Part shown: positions 19,182 through 27,385 of the stretch, one piece after another
How the letters are laid out: the number at the start of each line of letters is the position of its first letter
Position numbering within the stretch: position 1 is the first letter of the stretch
DNA from: Massilia kyonggiensis
Lineage (GTDB): Bacteria > Pseudomonadota > Gammaproteobacteria > Burkholderiales > Burkholderiaceae_D
NCBI RefSeq assembly: GCF_024756235.1
Contig: NZ_JANUGY010000001.1
Coordinates: forward strand, 496,001-560,000
DNA: 64,000 bases
Direction: 5' to 3'
Made by a program: the position numbers and the translations under genes
The notes under the pieces: model-generated
Seen by the model: only the letters and a program-made list of their open reading frames with translations
Database searches by the model: none
What the model was told of the DNA's origin: nothing

Positions 19182-20516
19182 TCAGTGGGCGGCGCGTTCC
19201 GCCCGGTCGGTGACGAACAGCGCGAGCACGGCCGCGATGACCATCGACACGCCGCCCAGCACCAGCGTGAGCACCGCGTGGTTGCCGAACATGTGCTTCG
19301 TGAACCAGCCGAGCACGAGACCGCTGACGATCTGCGGAATCACGATGAAGAAGTTGAACAGGCCCATGTAATAGCCCATGCGGTTCGGCGGCAGCGCGGC
19401 GACCAGGATCGCGTACGGCATCGTGAGGATGCTCGCCCACGCCACGCCCACGCCCAGCATCGGCACCAGCAGGAGGTACTTGTCGTGGATGAAGAACGTG
19501 CTGGCCAGCGACAGGCCGCCGATCGCGAGGCAGACGGCGTGGCACGCCTTGCGGCTCGTGCGGCGCGCCAGCACGGGCAGCACGAACGCGGCCAGCGCGG
19601 ACATGCCGTTGTAGACGGCGAACATCACGCCGACCCAGTTGCCCGCGTCCTGGTAGCCGGGCGACAGCGGATCCGTCGTGTTGTAGACGTTGTCGGCGAT
19701 TCCGGGACCGGTATAGATCCACAGCGCGAACAGCGCGATCCACGAGAAGAACTGGACGAACGCCAGCTGCACCATCGTCTTCGGCATGTGCGCGAAGCCG
19801 CCCATGATCTCGCGCAGCGCCACGCCGAAGCTGCGCGAATGCTTGCGCTGGGCTTCGAAGCGGTCGAGGTCCGGCGGCGGCAGTTCGGTCGACGTGAGCA
19901 CAGTCCACAACACGGCCAGGAAGAACGCGGCGCCGCCGATGTAGAACGAGTAGCGCACCGAATCCGGCACCCCGCCGTCGACGGGCACGTTCGAGACGCC
20001 GAGGTAGTTCGTGAAGACGATCGGCAGCAGCGACGCGATCACGGCGCCGCAGCCGATGAGGAAGGTCTGCATCGCGAAGCCGGCCGTCTGCTGGGACGTG
20101 TCGAGCTTGTCGCCGACGAAGGCGCGGAACGGCTCCATCGAGATGTTGATCGAGGCATCCATCAGCCACAGCATGGCCACGGCCATCCAGATGGCGGTGG
20201 AATTCGGCATCACGAACAGGGCCGTCGCGGCCAGCACGGCGCCGAGGAAGAAGAAGGGGCGGCGGCGGCCCCAACGCGGGTGCCATGTGTTATCGCTGAG
20301 GTAACCGATCACCGGCTGCACGAGCAGGCCCGTGACGGGCGCCGCGAGCCAGACGAGGGCCAGGTCGTCCATCGACGTGCCCAGCGTGGCGAAGATCCGG
20401 CTCGTGTTCACGTTCTGCAACGCCAGGCCGAACTGGATGCCGAAGAAGCCGAAGCTCATGTTCCACAGCTGCCAGAAGGTCAGCCGCGGCTTGAGCGCAT
20501 GAGTTTGCATTTCCAT
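19182..20516 (-). CDS. Sugar MFS transporter (SLC45/GPH-like, maltose or sucrose type)
   Basis: A 444-residue inner-membrane carrier with 12 predicted helices. The N-terminus (SFGFFGIQFGLALQNVNTSRIF) and the loop motif HPRWGRRRPFFFLG are typical of SLC45-like disaccharide symporters found in TonB-dependent glucan loci of Proteobacteria and Caulobacter. It begins the operon MFS-pgm-amylase-hydrolase and presumably imports maltose or maltodextrin from the periplasm. Start ATG 20516 (a second ATG is two codons in). Upstream is a 12-bp palindrome GCTACATGTAGC at 20553-20564. Substrate assignment rests on neighbours. Confidence 0.88.
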   Translation of the reverse strand: MEMQTHALKPRLTFWQLWNMSFGFFGIQFGLALQNVNTSRIFATLGTSMDDLALVWLAAPVTGLLVQPVIGYLSDNTWHPRWGRRRPFFFLGAVLAATALFVMPNSTAIWMAVAMLWLMDASINISMEPFRAFVGDKLDTSQQTAGFAMQTFLIGCGAVIASLLPIVFTNYLGVSNVPVDGGVPDSVRYSFYIGGAAFFLAVLWTVLTSTELPPPDLDRFEAQRKHSRSFGVALREIMGGFAHMPKTMVQLAFVQFFSWIALFALWIYTGPGIADNVYNTTDPLSPGYQDAGNWVGVMFAVYNGMSALAAFVLPVLARRTSRKACHAVCLAIGGLSLASTFFIHDKYLLLVPMLGVGVAWASILTMPYAILVAALPPNRMGYYMGLFNFFIVIPQIVSGLVLGWFTKHMFGNHAVLTLVLGGVSMVIAAVLALFVTDRAERAAH

Positions 20517-20552
20517 CTGTGTCCCCTAACGCGCCTGGACTCCCGCCAGGCT

Positions 20553-20564
20553 GCTACATGTAGC
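20553..20564. promoter_or_regulatory. Palindromic operator candidate upstream of the sugar MFS operon
   Basis: GCTACATGTAGC is a perfect 12-bp palindrome 36 bp upstream of the MFS start, followed by AAAGTAACA. The TGTAGCAAA portion resembles the TGTAGCAAAACTAGA element in front of the GH13 operon at 35351. It may bring this operon under the same regulator as the TonB-receptor locus. Weak to moderate support. Confidence 0.45.
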
Positions 20565-20654
20565 AAAGTAACATGGGGTTTTCTGGGTGTCAATGCGATA
20601 ACAGCCCTTAATCTAAACGGAAGCCACAGAAAATGTAGTCAAACAACAAAACGA

Positions 20655-20915
20655 AAAATTCGGGGTCAGAGCACATTTTTCTTGAAATTCGGGGTCAGAG
20701 CACTTTTATTGACCATAGCTCAAGGTCAATTGATCCAGCCCCTGCCGCACAACTGCCGTACGCTCGCGTTCCTACGCGACAGGAAACTCGCAGGGGCGCA
20801 GATCGATGGCCGCCACTAGCGCTGGCTTCCGCACACGGAGTCGCGCCCCGGATCAATTGCCGAAAAATGTGCTCTGACCCCGAATTTTCGACAAAATGTG
20901 CTCTGACCCCGAACT
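20655..20915. repeat. Non-coding element with doubled GGGGTCAGAGCAC inverted ends (MITE/REP-transposase remnant)
   Basis: The left end carries ATTCGGGGTCAGAGCAC twice as a direct repeat (20658-20674 and 20687-20703). The right end carries the reverse complement twice (20868-20885 and 20897-20913). Inside, CAATTGATCC (20727-20736) and GGATCAATTG (20850-20859) form a further inverted pair. The core of about 160 bp has no convincing ORF. The end motif resembles repeats I associate with REP-associated tyrosine transposases; no transposase is present, so this is probably a non-autonomous or decayed copy. It fills most of the gap 20517-20926; the rest of that gap is the MFS promoter. Confidence 0.7.
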
Positions 20916-20926
20916 GGAGAAATTTT

Positions 20927-22690
20927 TTATTTGCGCGGTTTCTTGTCGGCGAACTTGCGCTTCGCCGGCTTTTTCTCCGGCGGTTCCTCGCCGTCGCGCG
21001 TGATGCCCAGTTGCTGGCCCGCCACCCACACCTTTTTCAGGTGCTCGAGCAGGTCCTGCGGCAGGCCGGCCGGCATGTCGAGCGTGCTGAAGTCGTCGTA
21101 GATCTCGATACGGCCGATGTCGCGCGCCGCGATGCCGCCTTCGTTGGCGATCGCGCCCACGATGTTGCCCGGCTTGACGCCATGGTAGTGGCCCACCTCG
21201 ATGCGATACGTCGCCATGCCCTCTTCCGGCGCGCGCATGACGCGTTCCTTCTTGAAGCCTTCACGGGCGGCCCTGGCCGGACGCTCGTCGCCGAAGCTTT
21301 CGCGGCCCGCGCGTGCCGGGCGTTCTTCTCGCTCGCGGTCGCGGAACTCGGGTTTCGGCTCGCGCTCCGGCTTTTCCAGCAGCAGCGGCTCGTCGCCGCG
21401 ATACAGCTTGGCCAGCGCGGCCGCGATGTCGATCGCGGGCACGTTCTGTTCGCGCTCGTATTCCTCGATCAGGGAGCGGAACACGTCCAGGCCGCCCGCG
21501 GCCAGCGTCTCGCCGATCTGCTCCTTGAATTTCGCGATGCGCACTTCGTTGACGGCCTTGATGGTCGGCAGTGACAGCGGCGCCACCGGCTGGCGCGTGG
21601 CGCGCTCGATCGCTTTCAGCAGGCCCCGTTCGCGCGGGGTGATGAACAGGATCGCGTCGCCGCTGCGGCCCGCACGGCCCGTGCGGCCGATGCGGTGCGT
21701 GTAGCTTTCCGGGTCGGACGGCACGTCGTAGTTGATCACGTGGCTGATGCGCTCCACGTCCAGGCCGCGCGCGGCGACGTCGGTGGCGACGAGGATGTCG
21801 ATCTTGCCGTTCTTGAGCTGCTCGATCGTGCGCTCGCGCTGTTGCTGGGCCATGTCGCCGTTGATGGCGGCCGCGGCGAACCCGCGCGCCTGCAGCTTGC
21901 TCGCCAGTTCCTCGGTGCCGAGCTTCGTGCGCGCGAAGACGATCATGCCGTCGAACGGTTCCGCTTCGAGGATGCGCGTGAGGGCGTCCAGCTTCTGCAG
22001 GCCCGCGACGAGCCAGTAGCGCTGCGTGATGTTGGTGGCCGTCGTCGTCTTTGCGGCGACCGTCACCTCGCTCGGTTCGTTCAGGTACGTCTTGGCGATG
22101 CGCTTGATCTGCTGCGGCATCGTGGCCGAGAACAGCGCCGTCTGGCGCGTTTCCGGGGTCTGCTGCAGGATGTGCTCGACGTCGTCGATGAAGCCCATGC
22201 GCAGCATCTCGTCCGCTTCGTCCAGCACGAGGGTCTTCAGTTGCGACAGGTCGAGCGAACCCTTCTCGATGTGGTCGATGACGCGGCCCGGCGTGCCGAC
22301 GACGACCTGCACGCCGCGCCGCAGCGCCGACAGCTGCGGGCCGTAGCTCTGGCCGCCGTAGATCGGCAGCACGTGGAAGTTCTTCAGGTGCGATGCGTAG
22401 CTCTGGAAGGCTTCGGCGACCTGGATCGCGAGTTCGCGCGTGGGCGCGAGCACGAGGGCCTGCACGGCCGGATTCTTGACGTCGATGCGCGACAGCACGG
22501 GCAGCGCGAAGGCGGCCGTCTTGCCGGTGCCCGTCTGCGCCTGCCCCAGCACGTCGCGTCCCTCCATCAGGAGAGGAATGGTGGCCGCCTGGATCGGCGA
22601 CGGCGTCTCGTAGCCGACCTCCTTCAATGCCTTGAGGATGGGTGCGGGGATATCGAGATCGGCGAACGTCTGGAGCTGTGTGTCATGCAT
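20927..22690 (-). CDS. deaD: DEAD-box RNA helicase, DeaD/CsdA type
   Basis: A 587-residue ATP-dependent RNA helicase for ribosome biogenesis and mRNA unwinding, often cold-induced. Helicase core 1-370: Q-motif region (GYETPSPIQAATIP), Walker A AQTGTGKT (about 50), PTRELA, DEAD box in VLDEADEML, SAT, and HRIGRTGRAGR. A charged Arg/Glu linker (about 430-480) leads to a DbpA-type RNA-binding domain (TYRIEVGHYHGVKPGNIVGAIAN, near 490-560) and a Lys-rich tail (KKPAKRKFADKKPRK). The DbpA-like domain separates it from RhlE. I use ATG 22690; a TTG five codons upstream is possible. It sits alone between the repeat element and the TonB receptor. Confidence 0.93.
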   Translation of the reverse strand: MHDTQLQTFADLDIPAPILKALKEVGYETPSPIQAATIPLLMEGRDVLGQAQTGTGKTAAFALPVLSRIDVKNPAVQALVLAPTRELAIQVAEAFQSYASHLKNFHVLPIYGGQSYGPQLSALRRGVQVVVGTPGRVIDHIEKGSLDLSQLKTLVLDEADEMLRMGFIDDVEHILQQTPETRQTALFSATMPQQIKRIAKTYLNEPSEVTVAAKTTTATNITQRYWLVAGLQKLDALTRILEAEPFDGMIVFARTKLGTEELASKLQARGFAAAAINGDMAQQQRERTIEQLKNGKIDILVATDVAARGLDVERISHVINYDVPSDPESYTHRIGRTGRAGRSGDAILFITPRERGLLKAIERATRQPVAPLSLPTIKAVNEVRIAKFKEQIGETLAAGGLDVFRSLIEEYEREQNVPAIDIAAALAKLYRGDEPLLLEKPEREPKPEFRDREREERPARAGRESFGDERPARAAREGFKKERVMRAPEEGMATYRIEVGHYHGVKPGNIVGAIANEGGIAARDIGRIEIYDDFSTLDMPAGLPQDLLEHLKKVWVAGQQLGITRDGEEPPEKKPAKRKFADKKPRK

Positions 22691-22815
22691 GGAGGGAATC
22701 TTCAAAAATCGTAAGCAATCCTACAGTTTACTACTTTGAGCCCTCCCCCGCTGCCAGAATTTCACGCGGATGACGCCCGGCAGCGACATCCGCGCATGAA
22801 ACAACGCCTGCCGGC

Positions 22816-25638
22816 TCAGAACTTGTAGCTTGCGCCCAGGCTGTAGGTACGGCCGAACCGGACGTTTTCCACCACGCTGGTCGGATCCCCGTTGTAGCGG
22901 ATGTACGGCGAATTGGTCCAGTTGTTCACCGCCGCCGTGAGCGACAGGCCCTTCAGCATGGTCGTGTCGCCGAAGTCGTACGTGAGCTGACCGTCCACCG
23001 TCGTGTTGCCCTTGATGTAGGTGAGGCTCGCGTCGTCCTTGTAGTCGTGGATGTCGCCCACGAAGTCGCCACGCTTCCGGGCTGCGATCGATGCGCGGAA
23101 GCCGGCCTTTTCGTAGTAGACGCGCATGTTCGTCACCGTGTGCGACAGGCCCGGCAGCGGAATGGCGTTGATGTTGCCGTTGCTGATCACCGTGATGCCG
23201 GTCCGCGGCAAGGTCACCGAGCTCAGGGTGCTCGAATAGCTGGCCTCGACGCCGAAGCCGCTCAGGTAGCGGGTCAGCATCGCGAACGGCAGCGACGCCG
23301 TCAGTTCGAGCCCCTTGATGTTGCCGCCCGAACCGTTGCTCGGCGTGGTCAGGATGCCGACCGTCGACCCGGCATTCGGACCGGTCGCCGGCAGCGGGAT
23401 CCCGGCGACCAGGAAGCCGGTCGACGCGTAGTCGACGCGCTGCGGCGCGCGCAGGATATAGGTGTCGAGCTTCTTGTAGAAGCCGGCCATCGCCACGTAG
23501 CCCTTGGCGCCGTTCGCCTCGAAGTATTTTTCATACGACAGGTCGAACGACTTCGCACGGAACGGTTCCAGCTTCGGATTCCCGGAGCCGCCGGCCAGGA
23601 TCGGCCCCGCCGGATTCGTCGCGTCCAGGCCCACGCCGCCGCCGGGGCGCATGTCGCTCATGTTCGGGCGCGACAGGGTCTTGCCGATGCCGAGGCGCAG
23701 CACCTGGTCGGCCGGCAGTTCGACGTTCAGATTCAGGCTCGGCAGGAAGTCGTTGTACGAATGGTGGCCGGCAATCGTGTAGGCCGGGCACGCCTGGCCG
23801 GCGACGCCGGCGCACCGCCCGTTGTCCACGATGAGGCCCGTCGAGCCCTGGCTCGTGTGGATGTATTGGGCACCGGCGTTGCCGCGGTACGGCAGGCCGA
23901 ACAGTTCGCCTTCCAGCGCCCCCATCACGTACGCGGTCGAGACCTTTTCCGAGATGTGCCAGTTCTTGTCGGTCTGGATCACCTGGTCGACCTTCGCCAG
24001 CTGGTGGTAGACCGAGCCGAGCGACCCCAGCGGGTTCCAAGACGCGACCGGGATGCCCGACTGGCGGGTCACGACCGTCTCGCTGCCGGGCATGGGCGCC
24101 GCGCCGTACGGGCCCGTGCCGATGAGCAGGCTGCCCTCGTCCGTGTCGCGGCTCTTGGTGCGGTTGGTGCGGTTGAGGCCGAATTCGATGCCGGTGAGCG
24201 GTCCCAGCTCCACGTCATGGCGGACGCTGAAGCGTGCCGCCTTGATCTCGTCGATCGTGGCGCCGATGGCCACGTAGCCGGACTGCTGGGTGCCCGTCAG
24301 GCCGCCGCCCCAGCCGTCGACGTCGGTCAGGAGCATGCGGCTACGGTCGGTATAGCTGAGCGCGGTCTTGTACAGCGCGGACAGGTTGCTGCGGCCGTCG
24401 AAGCCGGTCCAGGAGATGCTGTCCAGGTCGGCGTTCGGCGTGTTGCCGACGAGGCCAGCCGTCGTTTCGTAGCGCGTGAAGTCGTGCCTGACGCGCGAAC
24501 CGGAGACGTCGCCGGTGAAGGTCCAGTCGCCGCGGCGCAGGCGGCTGTTGATGCCCCAGGAATTCAGCGTGTCCACCGCGACCTCCGTGTTGTTGCGGAT
24601 GTCGCCCTTGAAGTTCGAGCAGGTGCCGGACACAGCCACGCCATCGACGATGTTCGCGTTGCTCAGCACACCCACCGGGTCATACCCGCCCGTGCTGCCG
24701 CAGGTCGACCCTTCGAAACCGGTGCGCTTGGGACTGTCGGTGTTCTTCGAGTGAAACAGGTCGATGGTCGTCAGGAAGTCCTTACTCGGGCGATATTGCA
24801 GGATGCCCATCAGACCCTTGTTGGTATTCGGGTTGTGGATCACGTCGGTCCGCAAGCCGTTCGGCACCGTCACGGTCTGGCCGTTGTACGTCGCCGTGCT
24901 CGTCGTGCCGCCCCAGCCGTCGTTGTTGATCTGCTCCGGGCCGTTGTCGTTGAACTTGACCAAGCCCAGGGCCACGCCGACCGTCCGGTTGGCGAACTGG
25001 TCGATATAGGCGAGCGACGTGCGGTAGCCGCTGGCGCTGCCCAGGTCCTCGTTGTGCGCGCCGGTGCGTTGCGCCCGGTAGCTGGCGGCGACCGTGCGCT
25101 TCGCGAAGTCCAGCGGCAGCACGGTGCGCTGGTCGATGGTCGAGGCGATGCCCTGCCCCATCAGGGTGGCATCCGGCGATTTGTAGACGGTGATCGTGCC
25201 CAGCATCTCGGCCGGGTACAGGTCGAAACGGACGCCGCGGCTGTCGCTCGCGGACGCCTGTTCGCGGCCGTTCAGCAGGGTGCCGTTGAAGTCCGGCGAC
25301 ATGCCGCGCACGGAGATCGACGCCGCGCGGCCCGTGCGCGCGTCGCGCTGGGTCGTCACACCCGGCAGGCGCGAGACGGACTCGGCGACGGTCGCGTCCG
25401 GCAGTTTGCCGATGTCTTCCGCCGAGATCGCCTCGACGATGGAATTCGAATTTTTCTTGATCGAGATGGCCGCTTCGATGCCGCGGCGGATGCCCGTCAC
25501 GGTCACCTGGCTGATCGGGTTGCCGTTGGCGTCCAGCGCCTGCGCTTGCACGTCAGCGCCCAGCACCGACAGGAATACGGCACAACCGGCCGCGACCGGA
25601 CTCAGTTTGAACACGCGTTTGCCCTTCAGAATCTTCAT
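22816..25638 (-). CDS. TonB-dependent receptor 1 (carbohydrate-type)
   Basis: A 940-residue outer-membrane receptor. The signal peptide includes KLSPVAAGCAVFLSVLGADVQA. The TonB box/plug region starts VTVTGIRRGIEAAISIKKN, continues with AEDIGKLPDATVAESVSRLPGVTTQRD, and the barrel ends in the aromatic-terminated RTYSLGASYKF. ATG 25638 has AAGGGGAC upstream, a leader shared with the two other receptors in the window. It is very close in sequence to receptor 3 (32083-34968), including four conserved cysteines in extracellular loops (STCGSTGGY/SGTCS and RCAG/ACPAY). It would import maltodextrin-like oligosaccharide. A 154-bp gap with operator-like repeats separates it from the halogenase-like gene upstream. 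Confidence 0.93.
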   Translation of the reverse strand: MKILKGKRVFKLSPVAAGCAVFLSVLGADVQAQALDANGNPISQVTVTGIRRGIEAAISIKKNSNSIVEAISAEDIGKLPDATVAESVSRLPGVTTQRDARTGRAASISVRGMSPDFNGTLLNGREQASASDSRGVRFDLYPAEMLGTITVYKSPDATLMGQGIASTIDQRTVLPLDFAKRTVAASYRAQRTGAHNEDLGSASGYRTSLAYIDQFANRTVGVALGLVKFNDNGPEQINNDGWGGTTSTATYNGQTVTVPNGLRTDVIHNPNTNKGLMGILQYRPSKDFLTTIDLFHSKNTDSPKRTGFEGSTCGSTGGYDPVGVLSNANIVDGVAVSGTCSNFKGDIRNNTEVAVDTLNSWGINSRLRRGDWTFTGDVSGSRVRHDFTRYETTAGLVGNTPNADLDSISWTGFDGRSNLSALYKTALSYTDRSRMLLTDVDGWGGGLTGTQQSGYVAIGATIDEIKAARFSVRHDVELGPLTGIEFGLNRTNRTKSRDTDEGSLLIGTGPYGAAPMPGSETVVTRQSGIPVASWNPLGSLGSVYHQLAKVDQVIQTDKNWHISEKVSTAYVMGALEGELFGLPYRGNAGAQYIHTSQGSTGLIVDNGRCAGVAGQACPAYTIAGHHSYNDFLPSLNLNVELPADQVLRLGIGKTLSRPNMSDMRPGGGVGLDATNPAGPILAGGSGNPKLEPFRAKSFDLSYEKYFEANGAKGYVAMAGFYKKLDTYILRAPQRVDYASTGFLVAGIPLPATGPNAGSTVGILTTPSNGSGGNIKGLELTASLPFAMLTRYLSGFGVEASYSSTLSSVTLPRTGITVISNGNINAIPLPGLSHTVTNMRVYYEKAGFRASIAARKRGDFVGDIHDYKDDASLTYIKGNTTVDGQLTYDFGDTTMLKGLSLTAAVNNWTNSPYIRYNGDPTSVVENVRFGRTYSLGASYKF

Positions 25639-25660
25639 ATGTCCCCTTAATGTCATTGAA

Positions 25661-25720
25661 CTACGGGGTCGATTCTGTAGGTAAAACTAGATTCTTTATT
25701 AATGAATTATGTAGTTTTAC
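25661..25720. promoter_or_regulatory. Operator-like cluster upstream of TonB receptor 1
   Basis: TGTAGGTAAAACTAGATTC lies at 25676-25694 and ATGTAGTTTTAC at 25709-25720, the latter containing the complement of GTAAAACTAC. CTAC at 25661 and GTAG at 25677 add a further short dyad. The first element matches those upstream of receptors 2 and 3 and of the GH13 operon. The region is AT-rich against a high-GC background, as expected for a promoter. Confidence 0.6.
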
Positions 25721-25791
25721 GACAAACAGCGGGTTAACTTGAGAAAACTATACGTTATCTGAAGTTTTTGTTGTAACTAAAATACAAACGG

Positions 25792-27303
25792 TCAGCGCCG
25801 GCCGCCCGCGACAGCCGCCACGAAGTCCTTGTGCGTGGGCATCACGTCCACGCACCGACCGATCACGCCCTCCGTATTGGCGAGGAAATCGCGCAACTCG
25901 CCCTCGCCCATCAGGTCGACCAGCGGGTGGTAGCCGCCCGCGCGCACGCCCTGCCCGTGCAGCACCTGCTGCCAGCCGATGGGCGTAAACAGCTCCTCGT
26001 TCTCGCGCACGACCCGGCCGTGGGCCTTGTACAGGTCGATCTTGCGGCGCAGCGTATCCGGGATATCCATCGTGCGCACGTGGTTCCAGAAGCGCGTGTC
26101 GGCGCGCGACGTCGCGTGGTAGTGCAGGATGAGGAAGTCGCGGATGCGCTCGATCTCGAAGTCGGACTGCCGGTTGAACTCGTCGATGTCGGCCTGGTGG
26201 AAACCCTTGTCGGGGAAAAATGCCAGCAGGCGCGACAGCGCCGATTGGATCAGGTGGATCGACGTCGATTCGAGCGGCTCCAGGAACCCCGACGACAGGC
26301 CGATGGCGACGACGTTGCGGTGCCACGCCTTGCGGCGCCGGCCGGCCGTGAAGCGCAGCAGCTTCGGCTCGGCCAGCGCTTCGCCGTCGAGATTTTGCAA
26401 CAGGATGGATGCCGCCTCATCCTCGCTCATGTGGCGGCTGGAAAATACGTGGCCGTTGCCCGTGCGGTGCTGCAGGCCGATACGCCATTGCCAGCCGGCC
26501 GGACGCGCGTGCGCGATCGTGTACGGCAGCAGCTCGCCCGACAGCGCGCACGGCACGGCCCACGCGCGGTCGCACGGGAGCCAGTGGCTCCAGTCCTCGA
26601 AACCCGCGTGCAAGGTCTGTTCGATCAGCAGGCCGCGGAAGCCCGTACAGTCGAGAAACAAATCGCCCGTCACGACTTCGCCGCTGGCCAGCACGACGGA
26701 CTCGATGAAGCCGTCGTGCGGACGCTGGCGCACCTCGACCACCTTTCCCTCGGTGCGGCGCACGCCGCGCGCTTCGGCGTAGGTGCGCAGGTAGCGCGCG
26801 TACAGGCCGGCGTCGAGGTGGAAGGCGTACACGATGTCCGCCAGCGGCGAATTCGGCGCCTCCGGAGGCGGCCGCATGAACTTGCCGGCACGCGCCCCCA
26901 TCCGGTTGATCGAATAGTGCTCGAGGTCGGGCGCGATCCCGGCCTGGTGGGCCTTCAGCCAGTACTGGAAGAACTCGACGGTCATCACATCCTGGCCGAA
27001 CCGCCCGAACCCGTGCATGTAGCGCTCGCCGGGCTGGCTCCAGTCGCGGAATTCGATGCCGAGCTTGAACGTGGCCTTCGTCTCGCGCACGAACTCGTCT
27101 TCGTTGATGCCGAGCACGTCGTTGAACAGGCGGATCATCGGGATCGTCGATTCGCCCACGCCGACAGTGGAGATCTCGTCCGACTCGACGAGGCGGATGG
27201 CGAACCGGCCCTGCAGCAGGCGCGCCAGCGCGGCGGCAGCCATCCAGCCGGCCGTACCGCCGCCGACGATCACGATGTCTTGGAGAGGAGTCTGTTGCGT
27301 CAT
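25792..27303 (-). CDS. Flavin-dependent tryptophan-halogenase-family protein A
   Basis: A 503-residue member of the Trp_halogenase family (PF04820). It has the FAD-binding VIVGGGTAGWMAA at 11-23, GVGESTIPMI at 48-57, a Lys in ATFKLGIEF (Lys80, in the place of catalytic Lys79 of PrnA/RebH) and the conserved LEPLESTSIH near 341-350. The family motif WxWxIP reads WQWRIG at 271-276, so Pro is replaced. ATG 27303 gives the GxGxxG motif close to the N-terminus as usual. It follows TonB receptor 2 by 82 bp with a terminator in between. Such proteins recur beside TonB receptors in glucan loci with no known product; halogenation is not established. Confidence 0.88.
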   Translation of the reverse strand: MTQQTPLQDIVIVGGGTAGWMAAAALARLLQGRFAIRLVESDEISTVGVGESTIPMIRLFNDVLGINEDEFVRETKATFKLGIEFRDWSQPGERYMHGFGRFGQDVMTVEFFQYWLKAHQAGIAPDLEHYSINRMGARAGKFMRPPPEAPNSPLADIVYAFHLDAGLYARYLRTYAEARGVRRTEGKVVEVRQRPHDGFIESVVLASGEVVTGDLFLDCTGFRGLLIEQTLHAGFEDWSHWLPCDRAWAVPCALSGELLPYTIAHARPAGWQWRIGLQHRTGNGHVFSSRHMSEDEAASILLQNLDGEALAEPKLLRFTAGRRRKAWHRNVVAIGLSSGFLEPLESTSIHLIQSALSRLLAFFPDKGFHQADIDEFNRQSDFEIERIRDFLILHYHATSRADTRFWNHVRTMDIPDTLRRKIDLYKAHGRVVRENEELFTPIGWQQVLHGQGVRAGGYHPLVDLMGEGELRDFLANTEGVIGRCVDVMPTHKDFVAAVAGGRR

Positions 27304-27316
27304 GGTCGTAGGATAC

Positions 27317-27354
27317 AAAAAAAAGCCCCTTGCCGGCGCAAACCGGCAAGGGGC
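27317..27354 (-). terminator. Intrinsic terminator between TonB receptor 2 and halogenase-like gene A
   Basis: A perfect 12-bp stem, GCCCCTTGCCGG (27325-27336) and CCGGCAAGGGGC (27343-27354), with a 6-nt loop. On the minus strand it is followed by eight T residues (27324-27317). It lies 31 bp after the receptor stop and ends 14 bp before the halogenase-like start, so it would attenuate read-through within the pair. Confidence 0.9.
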
Positions 27355-27385
27355 GGAACATCAGCACAGGGCCGACATAGGAGAC

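Noticed and set aside
20704..20867. Possible transposase gene inside the GGGGTCAGAGCAC element
   Set aside because: The core is only about 160 bp and carries no frame with a recognisable Y1 transposase motif.
22740..22812. Hairpin CGCGGATG/CATCCGCG after receptor 1 as a terminator
   Set aside because: The 8-bp stem has a 12-nt loop and no T-tract on the minus strand, so it is too weak to list as a terminator.
23047..25650. Open frames on the plus strand opposite all three TonB receptors (also 27056-30238 and 32047-35061)
   Set aside because: Same cause: they mirror real receptor genes, lack recognisable domains and show shadow-type composition.
25676..25694. Reading TGTAGGTAAAACTAG as a plain sigma-70 promoter box
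   Set aside because: The same element appears in both orientations and at variable distance from different genes, which fits an operator better than a core promoter.
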